DNA of 64,000 nt from JBLMYQ01 sp050260055 (GTDB lineage: Bacteria; Bacillota; Clostridia; Acetivibrionales; UBA4821). The position numbers were made by a program, and so were the translations under genes. The stretch lies in the NCBI GenBank assembly GCA_050260055.1, contig JBLNBO010000046.1, positions 13,580 through 77,579 of the forward strand, read 5' to 3'. The notes below the pieces were generated by a model, which saw nothing but the letters and a program-made list of their open reading frames with translations, was not told the origin of the DNA and ran no database searches. This document shows positions 34,570-44,174 of the stretch, piece by piece; the first letter of the stretch is position 1, and each line of letters opens with the position of its first letter.

Positions 34570-36324
34570 TTATAACATTTTACGTAAATAGGTCATTTTC
34601 TCTTTTTTGCCAACCACTTCAAATCCATGGCGCGTAGTATAGTATTCAACAACCCCGCAGCCATCCGCAGTTTCTATTCTGAGCTCATTGATTCCATATA
34701 TCCGGCATAATTCAAAAGCAAGTTCAATCACTCTACTGCCGGTTCCATTTCCATCAGCTCTATATTCCGGCTTCAAATAGACGGTAAAAACAGCAGTATT
34801 CAATCCCTGTCTGTTCAGCATCAAAACTCCCTTATTGGTACCTTTGTGCGAAACTGCAAAGCCATAGTCAGGGTTTAGGAATGGGAGTTCGGATACAACC
34901 CCCTCTACCTCTCTGGTATGTACAATCCAATCATCAAACACAGCGTCATCATCCATGGATTTTATCCGGTGGATTGAAACGTAATTATCAAAAATTCCTT
35001 GTATTGTTTCCATGCACTCATCAAGGCTGTCGCCGATTGCAACAATACCGTGATTATAGATCTGAACCGCTTTTGCTGCAGCATCTCTCTCGAAAGCAGA
35101 AATGATCCCCCTGCACTCGGCTTCAGTACCACAAGCAAAGTTCTCAACCATTGGGATGCCAGCAAATACTTCATCGGTATGAATATGCATTATTGCTTTA
35201 CAGCCGGTACTTTTGTACAGGAAACCATGTATTGCAGAATCGATTGAAGGCTTTACGAAACCGCAATATTTAACTTGGGCATATACATTTTCACCTTTCG
35301 ACTCAATAACCGACCATACTCTCACCAAAGATTCTTTTTGCAGGTCTCCCTTGTTGACATTTCTTCCCGTTATTACCATGCCGTACTCATCCAACATTGA
35401 CATGTTTCCATAGGTTCCACCTTCGACCACAGGTAAGAAGTTGCCTGCCGCAAGTTTCTGCCCCGCACTTCTCATAGCCAGGAAAGTTTCATCAGAAATA
35501 TCTTCTTCATTTTGGATGAAGCCTTCACTTGTTATATACCTGGTATTTCCTCTTCTTAAAGCAGTCCGAACCAGTTCGCGCGCTATGCTATCCTTGCCAT
35601 GAATGACTTCGCAGGATTTTTCCGGAAATATCAATAGGCCGGTATGGTCTCCTTCCCGAATTCTTGCCAGATCATTTGCCAGCACCAGGTTGCACCGGTT
35701 CTTCCTAAGGAGTTCAAACCCTACATCAAATAAGTGCTCCCGCGGAACTCCATTAAGCAGTTTGAATCCGACCAGAAATACATGCGGCTGAATTTTTTTT
35801 ATCCTTTCAATAATCTTAGGCGTTTGTTCAAGGAATACCATCATTCCTTGCTCCTTAGAAGAAATTTTGCTGCTTCTGTCAATAGAGCCGCCGTTTTTCA
35901 GTGTTTCAACAATAATTTCTTCAATCCTTTTCTTACAGTACCCTTCTTTGAATGCCTTTACAACGGCTTCGCTAATTTCGGCAGCCATAATTGCCTGGCT
36001 TGAAACCTTGGATACTGAATAATCAGATACCGCAGCGGCATGAACCATAATATCAATTGTTTCATTTTTCAAAATTTCTTCAACTGCATCAAGCATGGAT
36101 TGAACTCCCGTTATATAAACCACTTTACCTTTGTCTACAGCTTTGGGAAGTATAGTTCTATTTGCACAAACATAGAAAATCTTCCCGAGGTTTTCTCCAA
36201 GCTGTTCGACAAACTCATCATAAATTTGAGCACCAAGCTTCCCTGTGCTCATATTTGTGATGGTTCTTACGGAGTCAATAGCCTCCGCGGTTCCCCCAGA
36301 TGTAATCAAAATATTTACACCCAC
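34570..36324 (-). CDS. Three-domain fusion: CoaB-like, class II aldolase, GNAT
   Basis: 584 aa. Residues 1-260 match the phosphopantothenoylcysteine synthetase domain (ILITSGGTAEAIDSVRTITN, STGKLG, VHAAAVSDY, LVLANDLARI). Residues about 275-465 form a class II aldolase/adducin domain with zinc ligands in MHIHTDE and YNHGIVAIG. Residues about 480-584 are a GNAT domain (YRADGNGTGSRVIELAF). Each is complete in motifs, so this is a genuine fusion rather than a frameshift product. No CoaC decarboxylase part is present, so it is probably not the house-keeping CoaBC. GC content is higher than in neighbours. It is monocistronic between strong terminators. Pathway unknown. Confidence 0.87.
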   Translation of the reverse strand: MGVNILITSGGTAEAIDSVRTITNMSTGKLGAQIYDEFVEQLGENLGKIFYVCANRTILPKAVDKGKVVYITGVQSMLDAVEEILKNETIDIMVHAAAVSDYSVSKVSSQAIMAAEISEAVVKAFKEGYCKKRIEEIIVETLKNGGSIDRSSKISSKEQGMMVFLEQTPKIIERIKKIQPHVFLVGFKLLNGVPREHLFDVGFELLRKNRCNLVLANDLARIREGDHTGLLIFPEKSCEVIHGKDSIARELVRTALRRGNTRYITSEGFIQNEEDISDETFLAMRSAGQKLAAGNFLPVVEGGTYGNMSMLDEYGMVITGRNVNKGDLQKESLVRVWSVIESKGENVYAQVKYCGFVKPSIDSAIHGFLYKSTGCKAIMHIHTDEVFAGIPMVENFACGTEAECRGIISAFERDAAAKAVQIYNHGIVAIGDSLDECMETIQGIFDNYVSIHRIKSMDDDAVFDDWIVHTREVEGVVSELPFLNPDYGFAVSHKGTNKGVLMLNRQGLNTAVFTVYLKPEYRADGNGTGSRVIELAFELCRIYGINELRIETADGCGVVEYYTTRHGFEVVGKKEKMTYLRKML

Positions 36325-36431
36325 TACTCATTCCTCCTTTAACGTCTGTTTGTTGAAATAAAAACAAACCATAAACCATGGACACATATAATTCCAGATT
36401 TTATCATTATCTCATTACAATGTAAATATAA

Positions 36432-36483
36432 ATATATAAAACACAAAAAAAGCGCTTAAGCGCTTTTTTTGTGTTTTATATAT
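36432..36483. terminator. Long perfect terminator stem after speD
   Basis: A perfect 24-bp inverted repeat centred on GCGC-TTAA-GCGC, with seven-base A and T tracts inside the arms. It overlaps the last base of the speD stop codon and lies upstream of the fusion gene. Confidence 0.88.
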
Positions 36484-36857
36484 TATAAGTTTGCAACTTT
36501 TACTGGCTCTTCGAATAACCCTCGTTTTACCTCTGTTGCAGTCATATGCTCGGCACAGAATTTTTCTGTTAGATAGTTACATGAATCCCAAGGATTAATC
36601 CTGTCACCACATGTAAACACATCAACAGCCGCATAACCAAGCTCAGGCCAAGTATGAATTGTTAGGTGTGATTCTGATATTACTACCACTCCGCTAACAC
36701 CCTGCGGACTAAATTTATGGAAGGCAACTTCCCTTACCTCTGCTCCAGCCTCTAAAGCTGAATTAACCATAATTCTTTCAATTTTGCCTGCATCATTAAG
36801 TATATCTGCAGAGCACCCATAAATTTCTGCCAATATATGACGGCCCAAAGTATTCAT
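36483..36857 (-). CDS. speD: S-adenosylmethionine decarboxylase proenzyme
   Basis: 124 aa of the small prokaryotic class. The proenzyme cleaves itself before Ser63 (SESHLTIHTWPE) to form the pyruvoyl cofactor; catalytic Cys is in DVFTCGD. The product, decarboxylated SAM, is the aminopropyl donor for spermidine. No speE is adjacent. The basic amino-acid decarboxylase at 55769-57217 may feed the same pathway. AGGAGG precedes ATG. Confidence 0.97.
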   Translation of the reverse strand: MNTLGRHILAEIYGCSADILNDAGKIERIMVNSALEAGAEVREVAFHKFSPQGVSGVVVISESHLTIHTWPELGYAAVDVFTCGDRINPWDSCNYLTEKFCAEHMTATEVKRGLFEEPVKVANL

Positions 36858-36924
36858 TTAGGTTCCTCCTTTAAAAAGAAAAATTATCAACCACCTTTTC
36901 AATATTTTTTAAGGCAATGAAAAT

Positions 36925-36952
36925 ATTTTAGCAACTTTTGCTTAAAAGTCAA
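36925..36952 (-). promoter_or_regulatory. speD promoter
   Basis: Reverse strand TTGACT (36952-36947), 16 bp, TAAAAT (36930-36925), about 70 bp before the speD start. Confidence 0.55.
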
Positions 36953-37067
36953 TACTTTTTTATTATATTTTATTATTTTTTAAAGTTAATATAATTTATT
37001 CCTGCTTTCCTCCAAATCTCTCTGTTTTTTATATAAAGATTACATGTTTACTCAAACAATCTTACAT

Positions 37068-38096
37068 TTATTGTATGATTCTATTCTGTAAAATTGAATA
37101 AATATCAATTATATTATAAAAAATAAATATTAGAATAATTAATATTACGGGCCAGCTTGAAATAATAGAAACAAAATCTCTTGAAATTGATGTTATCGGT
37201 TTCTTAAAGGGCCGGTATTCTTGTTCCGAACTCCCTAGAAAAGTCTTAAACAAAAGTCCCTTACTTGAAGAATTGTATCTTGGCGTTGTTACAAAATTAA
37301 ACCCAATAATACAAACTGCAATTACCAGTAAAGCAAAGGCAACAAATATTGATAAAACAAAATATTCAGTCATGGTAGGAAGCCTCTCGGGCTGCTGGGG
37401 CATCGTCCTAGTGATATAATAAATACAAAGGCTGGTACCATTAAAAGTCATATGAGTCAATACTGCCGGAATTATTGAATTGGATTTCGCTACAAGATAT
37501 CCTGCAAGAATTGCAATTATGAAAGGCCCTGCAACTCTAACAATTGAAATATGAATGATAGCAAAAAACAAGGCAGTAATTACAATTGCTTTTACAGTAC
37601 CTCTGTTTTCATATGCTTTCAGCACAATTCCCCTGAAAAGTGCCTCTTCACAAATTGCTGGTGTAATAGCAACAAGAAAGAAACCAACATAAATATTTAA
37701 AGGAATAATATCGCTTACAGTATTATATGGCTTTCCAATAATAATTGTATATATATGATAAACTATCAGTGTTGTGAAGATGCTTACAACCCAAGCAGCT
37801 ATAGCCATCAGAACAGTAAGGACCCCCGCAGAAAGATTAATTGGATTCAACCTAAATACTTCCTTAAAGCTCAATTTATTTGCGATTATAAAAATTATCA
37901 CGGGAATCAGAATAAAAACGTATTGGTCAATTAATAGCAATACGGTTTTAAATGTTTCATTACTTTTTGAAAGTTCATTAAAATCAAAATTAAGCATTAA
38001 TTCTAATAATGGAATAATAATCTGTGGTAATATTGTAATAAAAAATACCACAATTAAAAGAAGATAGTTTGCATTTTTCACTTTAACTTTATTCAT
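37068..38096 (-). CDS. CPBP-family intramembrane metalloprotease
   Basis: 342 aa with eight or so helices. The CPBP (CAAX-like) motifs are EEALFRG (motif 1, about residue 150), FFAIIHISI (motif 2) and THMTFN (HxxxN, motif 3). These enzymes cleave within membranes or process peptides; substrate unknown. It is the last gene of a probable seven-gene operon starting with fabI, 16 bp after corA. Confidence 0.92.
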   Translation of the reverse strand: MNKVKVKNANYLLLIVVFFITILPQIIIPLLELMLNFDFNELSKSNETFKTVLLLIDQYVFILIPVIIFIIANKLSFKEVFRLNPINLSAGVLTVLMAIAAWVVSIFTTLIVYHIYTIIIGKPYNTVSDIIPLNIYVGFFLVAITPAICEEALFRGIVLKAYENRGTVKAIVITALFFAIIHISIVRVAGPFIIAILAGYLVAKSNSIIPAVLTHMTFNGTSLCIYYITRTMPQQPERLPTMTEYFVLSIFVAFALLVIAVCIIGFNFVTTPRYNSSSKGLLFKTFLGSSEQEYRPFKKPITSISRDFVSIISSWPVILIILIFIFYNIIDIYSILQNRIIQ

Positions 38097-38112
38097 AAAA
38101 ACTCCTTAAAGG

Positions 38113-39060
38113 TTAAATCCATTTTTTCTTTTTGAAATAAAATAGCATTCCAGTCGAAAGCAATCCCATCATTGTTATGACTCCATAGTAACCATACTTT
38201 AATCTGAGTTCAGGCATAAAGTCAAAATTCATTCCATATATACCCGCAATTAGTGTAAGAGGCAGGAATATTGTGGAAATCATTGTAAATACCTTCATTG
38301 TCTGATTAAGCTGATTAGAAGTCTCAGATTCATATGCTTCCCTTAAGCTTGCAATAAATTGGTATAACTCGCTGATATCGCTGTCAAGCTTAGCAAACTT
38401 AATATCAATATTATTAAAGTATTTAATCATATCCTCATTAATGATTCCATTTTCATTTAAAAGCAAAACATCACTAATATATGTAAGATAATTTAAATAT
38501 CTTCTTACTTTAAAAACCTGTCTCCTCATGGTAATAAGCTCATTAACCATTACAGTTTTGCCTAGTTTCAGGACTTTCTCTTCCTGCGCTTCAATTCTTC
38601 TTTCCAGCTCTCTAATTACACCTAGACTTTTTTGCACCAATCTGTCAAATATCAAATAAAGCACCTTGTTTGTAGGATTCGGCATACCTTTTAATAACAC
38701 TTCAGTTTTGCTTAAAAGTTCTCCTTCAATACTTTTAATCAAATCGTTTTCATCATTAGAGGAAATAATTAAATAATTCCTTCCAACATATAGTGCAGCC
38801 GGCTGCACTATAACTTTTCCCTCAACCATGCTTGGAATATTTAATGCAATAGCATAATAATTATTTTCTGTTTCTATTCCTAGATTATACTTTCTATTCA
38901 TATAATCAGCATTTAAGCAAGTTTTTATATCAAATTTCCCACCAATAATATCGAATTCACTTTCATGAATTATTAGAAAGTAATGCTTTAAATTGTCAAT
39001 ATTCTCATTTTGCACATTAAAATGCTTAATATTCTCGCCGTCAAAAAAATATGACCTCAT
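38113..39060 (-). CDS. corA: CorA-family magnesium/divalent cation channel
   Basis: 315 aa. A large N-terminal cytoplasmic funnel, a long helix (residues 130-250) and two C-terminal helices. The signature YGMNFDFMPEL lies in the loop after the first helix (ISTIFLPLTLIAGI), and the last residues are basic (FKKKKW). It sits 13 bp after the cyclo-ligase gene. Confidence 0.95.
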   Translation of the reverse strand: MRSYFFDGENIKHFNVQNENIDNLKHYFLIIHESEFDIIGGKFDIKTCLNADYMNRKYNLGIETENNYYAIALNIPSMVEGKVIVQPAALYVGRNYLIISSNDENDLIKSIEGELLSKTEVLLKGMPNPTNKVLYLIFDRLVQKSLGVIRELERRIEAQEEKVLKLGKTVMVNELITMRRQVFKVRRYLNYLTYISDVLLLNENGIINEDMIKYFNNIDIKFAKLDSDISELYQFIASLREAYESETSNQLNQTMKVFTMISTIFLPLTLIAGIYGMNFDFMPELRLKYGYYGVITMMGLLSTGMLFYFKKKKWI

Positions 39061-39073
39061 TTTAATACCTCCC

Positions 39074-39649
39074 TCAAACCGTTATTATCCTTTTTTCGGT
39101 AATTATCATATCCATCTTTATATCATTCTCTTCAGAAGGAATATTCTCTAACACTTGAAAATCATAAGCCAAGGCAATCTTTGCAACCTTTTTTGATATA
39201 TTTGACAGGAAGCTGTCATAGTATCCTTTGCCATATCCTATTCTATTTAAACTCAAATCAAACGCCACTCCAGGAATTATTATTACCTCAGCATCCTGCT
39301 GTGAAACAAGTCCTACAGGATTTGGTATAGGCTCCAATATTCCATATCTTCCAACCATTAAGTCCTCATTCATATCAAAGATTCTATAAAATTCTAGTTC
39401 AATAGAATCTTTTTTAGTCAGCGGCAGACATATATCTTTTTCTTCATTAATAATATCTTGTATTAGACTGGAAGTAGACACCTCATTTTTCGAACCGGCA
39501 TAAGCAAATATAACTTTTGATTGTTTGAACTGCTCAAGTTCCCTAAGTTTTGAGCAAATAATCCTGCTGTATTCATTTATTTCTTTCTGGGTTAATAAAT
39601 TCCGCCGGTTTAAAAGTGTTTTTCTGACTTCATTTTTAGTACTATTCAT
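39074..39649 (-). CDS. 5-formyltetrahydrofolate cyclo-ligase
   Basis: 191 aa. ATP-dependent conversion of 5-formyl-THF to 5,10-methenyl-THF. The N-terminal KNEVRKTLLNRRNLL and the C-terminal IIIPGVAFDLSLNRIGYGKGYYDSFL (ATP/folate loop) identify the family. It links this operon to one-carbon metabolism, which also supplies methyl-corrinoid pathways. Confidence 0.95.
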   Translation of the reverse strand: MNSTKNEVRKTLLNRRNLLTQKEINEYSRIICSKLRELEQFKQSKVIFAYAGSKNEVSTSSLIQDIINEEKDICLPLTKKDSIELEFYRIFDMNEDLMVGRYGILEPIPNPVGLVSQQDAEVIIIPGVAFDLSLNRIGYGKGYYDSFLSNISKKVAKIALAYDFQVLENIPSEENDIKMDMIITEKRIITV

Positions 39650-39676
39650 TTGATAAACTATCCTCCATAATGCAGC

Positions 39677-40372
39677 TTATGGTATTATACAGACTGATTT
39701 TAGAAAAGCTAATGGTATTGATAAATTTACTGCTCCTAAAAAATATCTTGAAAACAAATATAAGCATCCCAATATGCAAAATATCCCAACAATTGAAACT
39801 AGCTTCTTCTTTATCTTAGATTGAAATTCAAAAATAGAAACTACCGAATCAGCTATCATATAAAACATTGCTAACAAACCGGAAATCAAAAGCAAGCTGA
39901 CAAAGAACCAGAGAATAATACCTTTATAAATAAAATATAGCAACAAAATCATAAAAAATAATGGAATTAATAATTCTTTCAAACAACTAAAAGGCGGAAT
40001 TTTACTATTATTATCTGGATGATAATTTCTAGCCACAGTAAAAAAAATAGCAAGCGGAAATCCAAAGAATCCGCCTGTCATCAGCCTGGTTAGATTATCC
40101 GAGTATCTTAGTCCAATATATGAAGTTGTGCCATCGATTATCATAGGAAACATCATTAGAATTAAAAGCAGTGCATGTTTAACTTTTGGCGGCCAATCTG
40201 CATGGAATCTTTTCCTTGCAGTTAGAAAAATTATTCCTGAAATTACTCCGATATATATTCCAGTATCTCTAGCACAAGCCGGCAATGGAATATTATCAAT
40301 AATCAGGGTTCTTTCTGGTATTTGATGGCACACAAGCGAACCCATAAATCTAAAAAAGTTCTCAAGAAACAT
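39677..40372 (-). CDS. DUF2085 membrane protein
   Basis: 231 aa with six hydrophobic segments. The N-terminal motif LVCHQIPERTLIIDNIPLPACARDTGIYIG is the DUF2085 hallmark (CHQxxxR and CARxTG). Function of the family is unknown. It is translated 11 bp after the zinc-ribbon gene. Confidence 0.9.
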   Translation of the reverse strand: MFLENFFRFMGSLVCHQIPERTLIIDNIPLPACARDTGIYIGVISGIIFLTARKRFHADWPPKVKHALLLILMMFPMIIDGTTSYIGLRYSDNLTRLMTGGFFGFPLAIFFTVARNYHPDNNSKIPPFSCLKELLIPLFFMILLLYFIYKGIILWFFVSLLLISGLLAMFYMIADSVVSIFEFQSKIKKKLVSIVGIFCILGCLYLFSRYFLGAVNLSIPLAFLKSVCIIP

Positions 40373-40383
40373 TCTATCTACCT

Positions 40384-40863
40384 TTACTTTAACCTTAAAT
40401 CCGGATTTGACATCATTACACTATAGACAACCAGCCCGTAGAGTATACAGCATATACTGATTACTGCAAAAATAATAAGTGAAGTAACCATCAATGCCTT
40501 TCCAAAAGATCTGCGGTCTGAATCTGTTTCATCAGACATAAATACTATAGCTATTATTATTCCAATAAGCTGGCCAAACCCTGGAATTGTGCACGATAGT
40601 GCTGTAAGAAAAACCTTTTTTGCATTGCTAAGCGGTTTCTGTGATATTGGATTATTTCTAACCTCAGAGGAAATTCCTGTATTACCCATACTAGATTGCT
40701 GGTTTTCTTTTTCACCGCTTACTGATTCTTCAGAAACACTTGCATTCTCTTCCCCTGTAATTACTTCTTTTGGGACTTCGCTTACGATGCTTCCGCAAAA
40801 TGGGCACCGTCTAGTATTAATATGTATTGATTCGCCGCAGTATTCGCACTTTTTCTTGTCCAA
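40384..40863 (-). CDS. Zinc-ribbon membrane protein
   Basis: 159 aa. An N-terminal zinc ribbon (CEYCGESIHINTRRCPFCGS), a Ser/Glu/Asn-rich linker (residues 35-75) and two hydrophobic segments at about 85-110 and 122-150. The overall build is common in clostridia, with no assigned function. It lies between the RACo-like and DUF2085 genes. Confidence 0.85.
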   Translation of the reverse strand: MDKKKCEYCGESIHINTRRCPFCGSIVSEVPKEVITGEENASVSEESVSGEKENQQSSMGNTGISSEVRNNPISQKPLSNAKKVFLTALSCTIPGFGQLIGIIIAIVFMSDETDSDRRSFGKALMVTSLIIFAVISICCILYGLVVYSVMMSNPDLRLK

Positions 40864-40901
40864 GATTTATCCCCTCTTCCAAATAAGTTGATATTTTATA
40901 A

Positions 40902-42482
40902 TCAAAAATTCAAATTACTTATGAACATTTCCTGAAAATCCTTATCTCTTCCAATATCATAATACTCAACTTGCCGCTGTATTTTTAAGCATTTCTCGGT
41001 TAATTGATTATCTATCAGGCATTTCTCTGCACCTTTTATAGATGAATTTCCTACTATTACTATTTTATCCTTTAAAGGTTCAGGAATCAAACCAATTTTA
41101 ATTGCATTATTAATATCTAAAAAAGTTCCAAAATTGCCTGCAATATATAGTTTATCCACATCTTTATAATCTATATTCAACCTTTTCATAATTAGATTTA
41201 TTCCCGTAATAACAGCTGACTTTGCCAATTGAACCTTTCTTACGTCTTCTTGTGTAAATATAACTTGATTTTCACCTCGAGCAATTAAGAAAGCCGGCAT
41301 ACCTTTATATTCAATTACTTTTGAATTAGCAGATTCATCAGCGCTAATCATTCGTCCGTTTAGCTGAATGATTTCTTCTTGAAGCAATACTGCAGTCATA
41401 TCAATAATTCCCGAACCACAGATAGATTTGGGCGGTATATTACCTATGGTTGAATACTCAACATCTCCGTCATGTAAGAATACTTTATCGATCGCTCCTT
41501 TAACATTAATACTGCCGCATCTTATGCTCGCACCTTCGAATGCGGGACCAGCCGCAGTTGAACACCCAACCATCCTGGATTTATTCCCTGCAACAATCTC
41601 TCCATTGGTCCCTATATCTAATAAAATGCTCATTTTTTCATTTTCAAATAATCTGGTTTCTAAAAGTCCCGAAACAATATCTGCTCCTAAAAATGCAGAA
41701 ATGCAAGGAAGAATCAAAACTTCCGAGTCTTTTGCAATATTCAATCCTATTTTTTCCCCATTTTTAATTAAAACCCCAATATTTTTTGCTTGGTATGGAT
41801 ACACACCTAATGATTGCACATCAAAGCCTAAAAACATATGCAGCATTACCGTATTCCCTGAAACTACCATCTTTGAAATACAACTTTCTTTAAGCCCCAG
41901 ACTTTTTAACGATAGAGAAATCAACCAATTAACAGCTGAAACCACCAACCCCTGCATTTCCTTGAGCTTTGACGGATTGCTCTCAACATATGCGATTCTG
42001 GATATGACATCTGCCCCATTAGCAATCTGAGGATTCATGGCGGACTCTGTACTGATTAGTTCTCCTGAAACCAAGTTAATAATAGATAAAACAATTGTTG
42101 TAGTTCCAATATCTACCGCCGCACCAATTTTCCCAGTCCTATGCTTGGCCGAATAAATTGGTGCTGTTTGTTCAGCCTTCTCAAAAGGCCCCCCAATCCA
42201 TATTTTCATCCCATTTACTGCTGGAATATGGCATGCAAGCCTTATGCCATTTTTTATTTCTTGTTCATCAAGATGCTTTCTCTCATCTTCATTAATATCT
42301 ATGCTTATAGGCATCGATACCTTAACCTTGCATTTCCCGCATTTCCCAATTCCGCCGCATACTGCAGGAATAAAAAATCCCAAGGACTTTAAGGCTTGTA
42401 ATACCGAATCCCCTTGACTGACTTCGTATTCAGTTGAATATTCATTTTCAATAACAGTGATTTTAATAAATGAATCATTCAT
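40902..42482 (-). CDS. RACo-like ferredoxin/ASKHA corrinoid-activation protein
   Basis: Start ATG 42482 with GAGGA upstream gives 526 aa. Residues 1-85 are a [2Fe-2S] domain (CGGIGKCGKCKV, then RLACH), followed by the DUF4445 ASKHA ATPase core (GAAVDIGTTTIVLSI, LLDIGTNGEIVAG, YIAGNFGTFLD). Such proteins use ATP to reactivate Co(II) corrinoid proteins to Co(I). No methyltransferase partner is adjacent. Possible clients include any corrinoid protein in the cell, HgcA being the only one in this window; that link is speculative. Confidence 0.92.
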   Translation of the reverse strand: MNDSFIKITVIENEYSTEYEVSQGDSVLQALKSLGFFIPAVCGGIGKCGKCKVKVSMPISIDINEDERKHLDEQEIKNGIRLACHIPAVNGMKIWIGGPFEKAEQTAPIYSAKHRTGKIGAAVDIGTTTIVLSIINLVSGELISTESAMNPQIANGADVISRIAYVESNPSKLKEMQGLVVSAVNWLISLSLKSLGLKESCISKMVVSGNTVMLHMFLGFDVQSLGVYPYQAKNIGVLIKNGEKIGLNIAKDSEVLILPCISAFLGADIVSGLLETRLFENEKMSILLDIGTNGEIVAGNKSRMVGCSTAAGPAFEGASIRCGSINVKGAIDKVFLHDGDVEYSTIGNIPPKSICGSGIIDMTAVLLQEEIIQLNGRMISADESANSKVIEYKGMPAFLIARGENQVIFTQEDVRKVQLAKSAVITGINLIMKRLNIDYKDVDKLYIAGNFGTFLDINNAIKIGLIPEPLKDKIVIVGNSSIKGAEKCLIDNQLTEKCLKIQRQVEYYDIGRDKDFQEMFISNLNF

Positions 42483-42526
42483 AAGGAATCCTCTATTCTT
42501 AGAAGGAATCACGGGCAGATCACCAA

Positions 42527-43291
42527 CTAGATTCCCATTATATTAAACCCTGAATCCACCATAATTACTTCTCCGGTAATAGCTCTGGACATATTGCTCA
42601 AAAGGAATGATACGACATCTCCCACTTCCTTTATATCAATATTTCTTCTCAACGGAGATTTCTTCTCTACTGCATCTAAAATTAAATCCAAATCTTTAAC
42701 CCCTCTTGCAGAAAGAGTTTTAATCGGACCAGGCGAAACTGCATTTACCCTTATCCCTTGCGGACCCAAATCATTCGCAAGATATCTGACACTGCACTCA
42801 AGAGCTGCCTTTGCAACTCCCATAACATTATAATTCGGCATTACTCTTTCAGAGCCTAAATAAGAAAGAGTAACAATTGAGCCTCCTTCACCCATAACTT
42901 CTTCAGCTTTATTTGAAACAGCCACGAGGGAAAATACACTTACGTTGTTTGCATGGGCGAATCCTTCCCTTGAAGTATGTATGAACTGCTCCTGCAAATC
43001 TTCTACCTTTGCATTTGCTATGCTGTGCAATATCCCATGTATCACGCCATAATCCTTTTTTAGCTGTTCGAATAGTTTACTTATATCATCATCATTTCCT
43101 ACATCGCATTTATACATTTTTGAACCAGGAATAGATTTTGCGAGCTTTTCAATGTTTTCCTTTTTTTCTTCCGAGCGATATGTAAAAATCAGGTTCGCAC
43201 CTTGCTCACTAGCAGATTGTGCAGCCCCCCATGCAATACTCCACTTGTTTCTAAGTCCCATTATTAAAATATTTTTATCTTTTAAAATCAT
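42527..43291 (-). CDS. fabI: Enoyl-ACP reductase FabI
   Basis: Start ATG 43291 (MILKDKNILIMGLRNKWSIAWG) with GGGAGG six bases before gives 254 aa. Short-chain dehydrogenase fold; the catalytic pair Tyr-x6-Lys is in NYNVMGVAK, with the preceding Tyr in LSYLGSERV. It catalyses the last reduction in fatty-acid elongation. It heads the operon fabI, RACo-like, zinc ribbon, DUF2085, cyclo-ligase, corA, CPBP (gaps 11-44 bp). Confidence 0.96.
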   Translation of the reverse strand: MILKDKNILIMGLRNKWSIAWGAAQSASEQGANLIFTYRSEEKKENIEKLAKSIPGSKMYKCDVGNDDDISKLFEQLKKDYGVIHGILHSIANAKVEDLQEQFIHTSREGFAHANNVSVFSLVAVSNKAEEVMGEGGSIVTLSYLGSERVMPNYNVMGVAKAALECSVRYLANDLGPQGIRVNAVSPGPIKTLSARGVKDLDLILDAVEKKSPLRRNIDIKEVGDVVSFLLSNMSRAITGEVIMVDSGFNIMGI

Positions 43292-43398
43292 GTAAAGCCT
43301 CCCAAATATTTTTCTTGGCATCAATCTTTTTCATATTTTATCAAAATACTATCATACACATTAATTAAATTCAAATCAAAATCTATTCTAAGCATGTA

Positions 43399-43427
43399 TT
43401 GAAGATATATGCAAAAATCTGTATACT
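43399..43427 (+). promoter_or_regulatory. Promoter for phoB/phoR-znu operon
   Basis: TTGAAG (43399-43404), 17 bp, TATACT (43422-43427); the start codon lies 36 bp downstream. Confidence 0.7.
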
Positions 43428-43463
43428 ATAATTGAAAAATCATAATCTGATTTGGAGGAAAAT

Positions 43464-44174
43464 ATGGCTAAAGAATTAATATATGTAGTGGAAGACGAAC
43501 AGCATATCCAGCAATTGATAAAGTACAATCTTGAAACAACCGGGTTCAAAGTCTCGGTATTTAATGATGGAGAATCTGCATTAGAAAACTATGAACTTGA
43601 TAAGCCTGATATGTTTATACTTGATATAATGCTTCCCGGAATTGATGGTCTGGAAATATGCAAAAAACTTCGCACCAATCCAAAAACAAAGAATGTTCCT
43701 ATAATAATGCTTACTGCTAAGGGTGAAGAATTTGACAGGGTTTTGGGATTAGAACTTGGGGCTGATGATTATATTACCAAACCGTTTAGTGTCCGCGAAT
43801 TGATTGCACGCGTAAAAGCTTTATTCAGAAGGACCTATTCTATTTCAAATGTTGAAGATTCATTGATTAAGTGCGGAGATATAGTAATAGATTGCAGCAG
43901 GCACGAGGTAACCAAAAAGGGTGTTAAAATCGAACTGCCTCTTAAAGAATATGAACTTCTAAAGCTTTTGGCATTGAATCCTGGAATTGTTATGTCAAGA
44001 GAGCTTTTGCTCGAAAAGATTTGGGGGTTTGATTACTTTGGAGAAACTAGAACCGTGGATGTACATATTAGATATCTCAGACAAAAAATCGAGGATGACG
44101 ACAGCAATCCCACATATATAGAGACAGTACGGGGAATTGGATATAAATTTGCCGATAAGGGTGACAAACAGTGA
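43464..44174 (+). CDS. PhoB/OmpR-family response regulator
   Basis: Start ATG 43464 follows GGAGGAAAAT. 236 aa: receiver domain with VVEDEQ, phospho-Asp in FILDIMLPG, Lys in ITKPF; C-terminal winged helix (residues 135-236) with TRTVDVHIRYLRQKIEDD. Its stop overlaps the GTG of the kinase gene. Proximity to a ZnuABC-like importer suggests metal or phosphate stress control, but no known box was seen. Confidence 0.95.
   Translation: MAKELIYVVEDEQHIQQLIKYNLETTGFKVSVFNDGESALENYELDKPDMFILDIMLPGIDGLEICKKLRTNPKTKNVPIIMLTAKGEEFDRVLGLELGADDYITKPFSVRELIARVKALFRRTYSISNVEDSLIKCGDIVIDCSRHEVTKKGVKIELPLKEYELLKLLALNPGIVMSRELLLEKIWGFDYFGETRTVDVHIRYLRQKIEDDDSNPTYIETVRGIGYKFADKGDKQ

Noticed and set aside
34437..34637. 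66-codon plus-strand frame
   Set aside because: It spans an intrinsic terminator stem and the 3' end of the fusion gene and has no family features.
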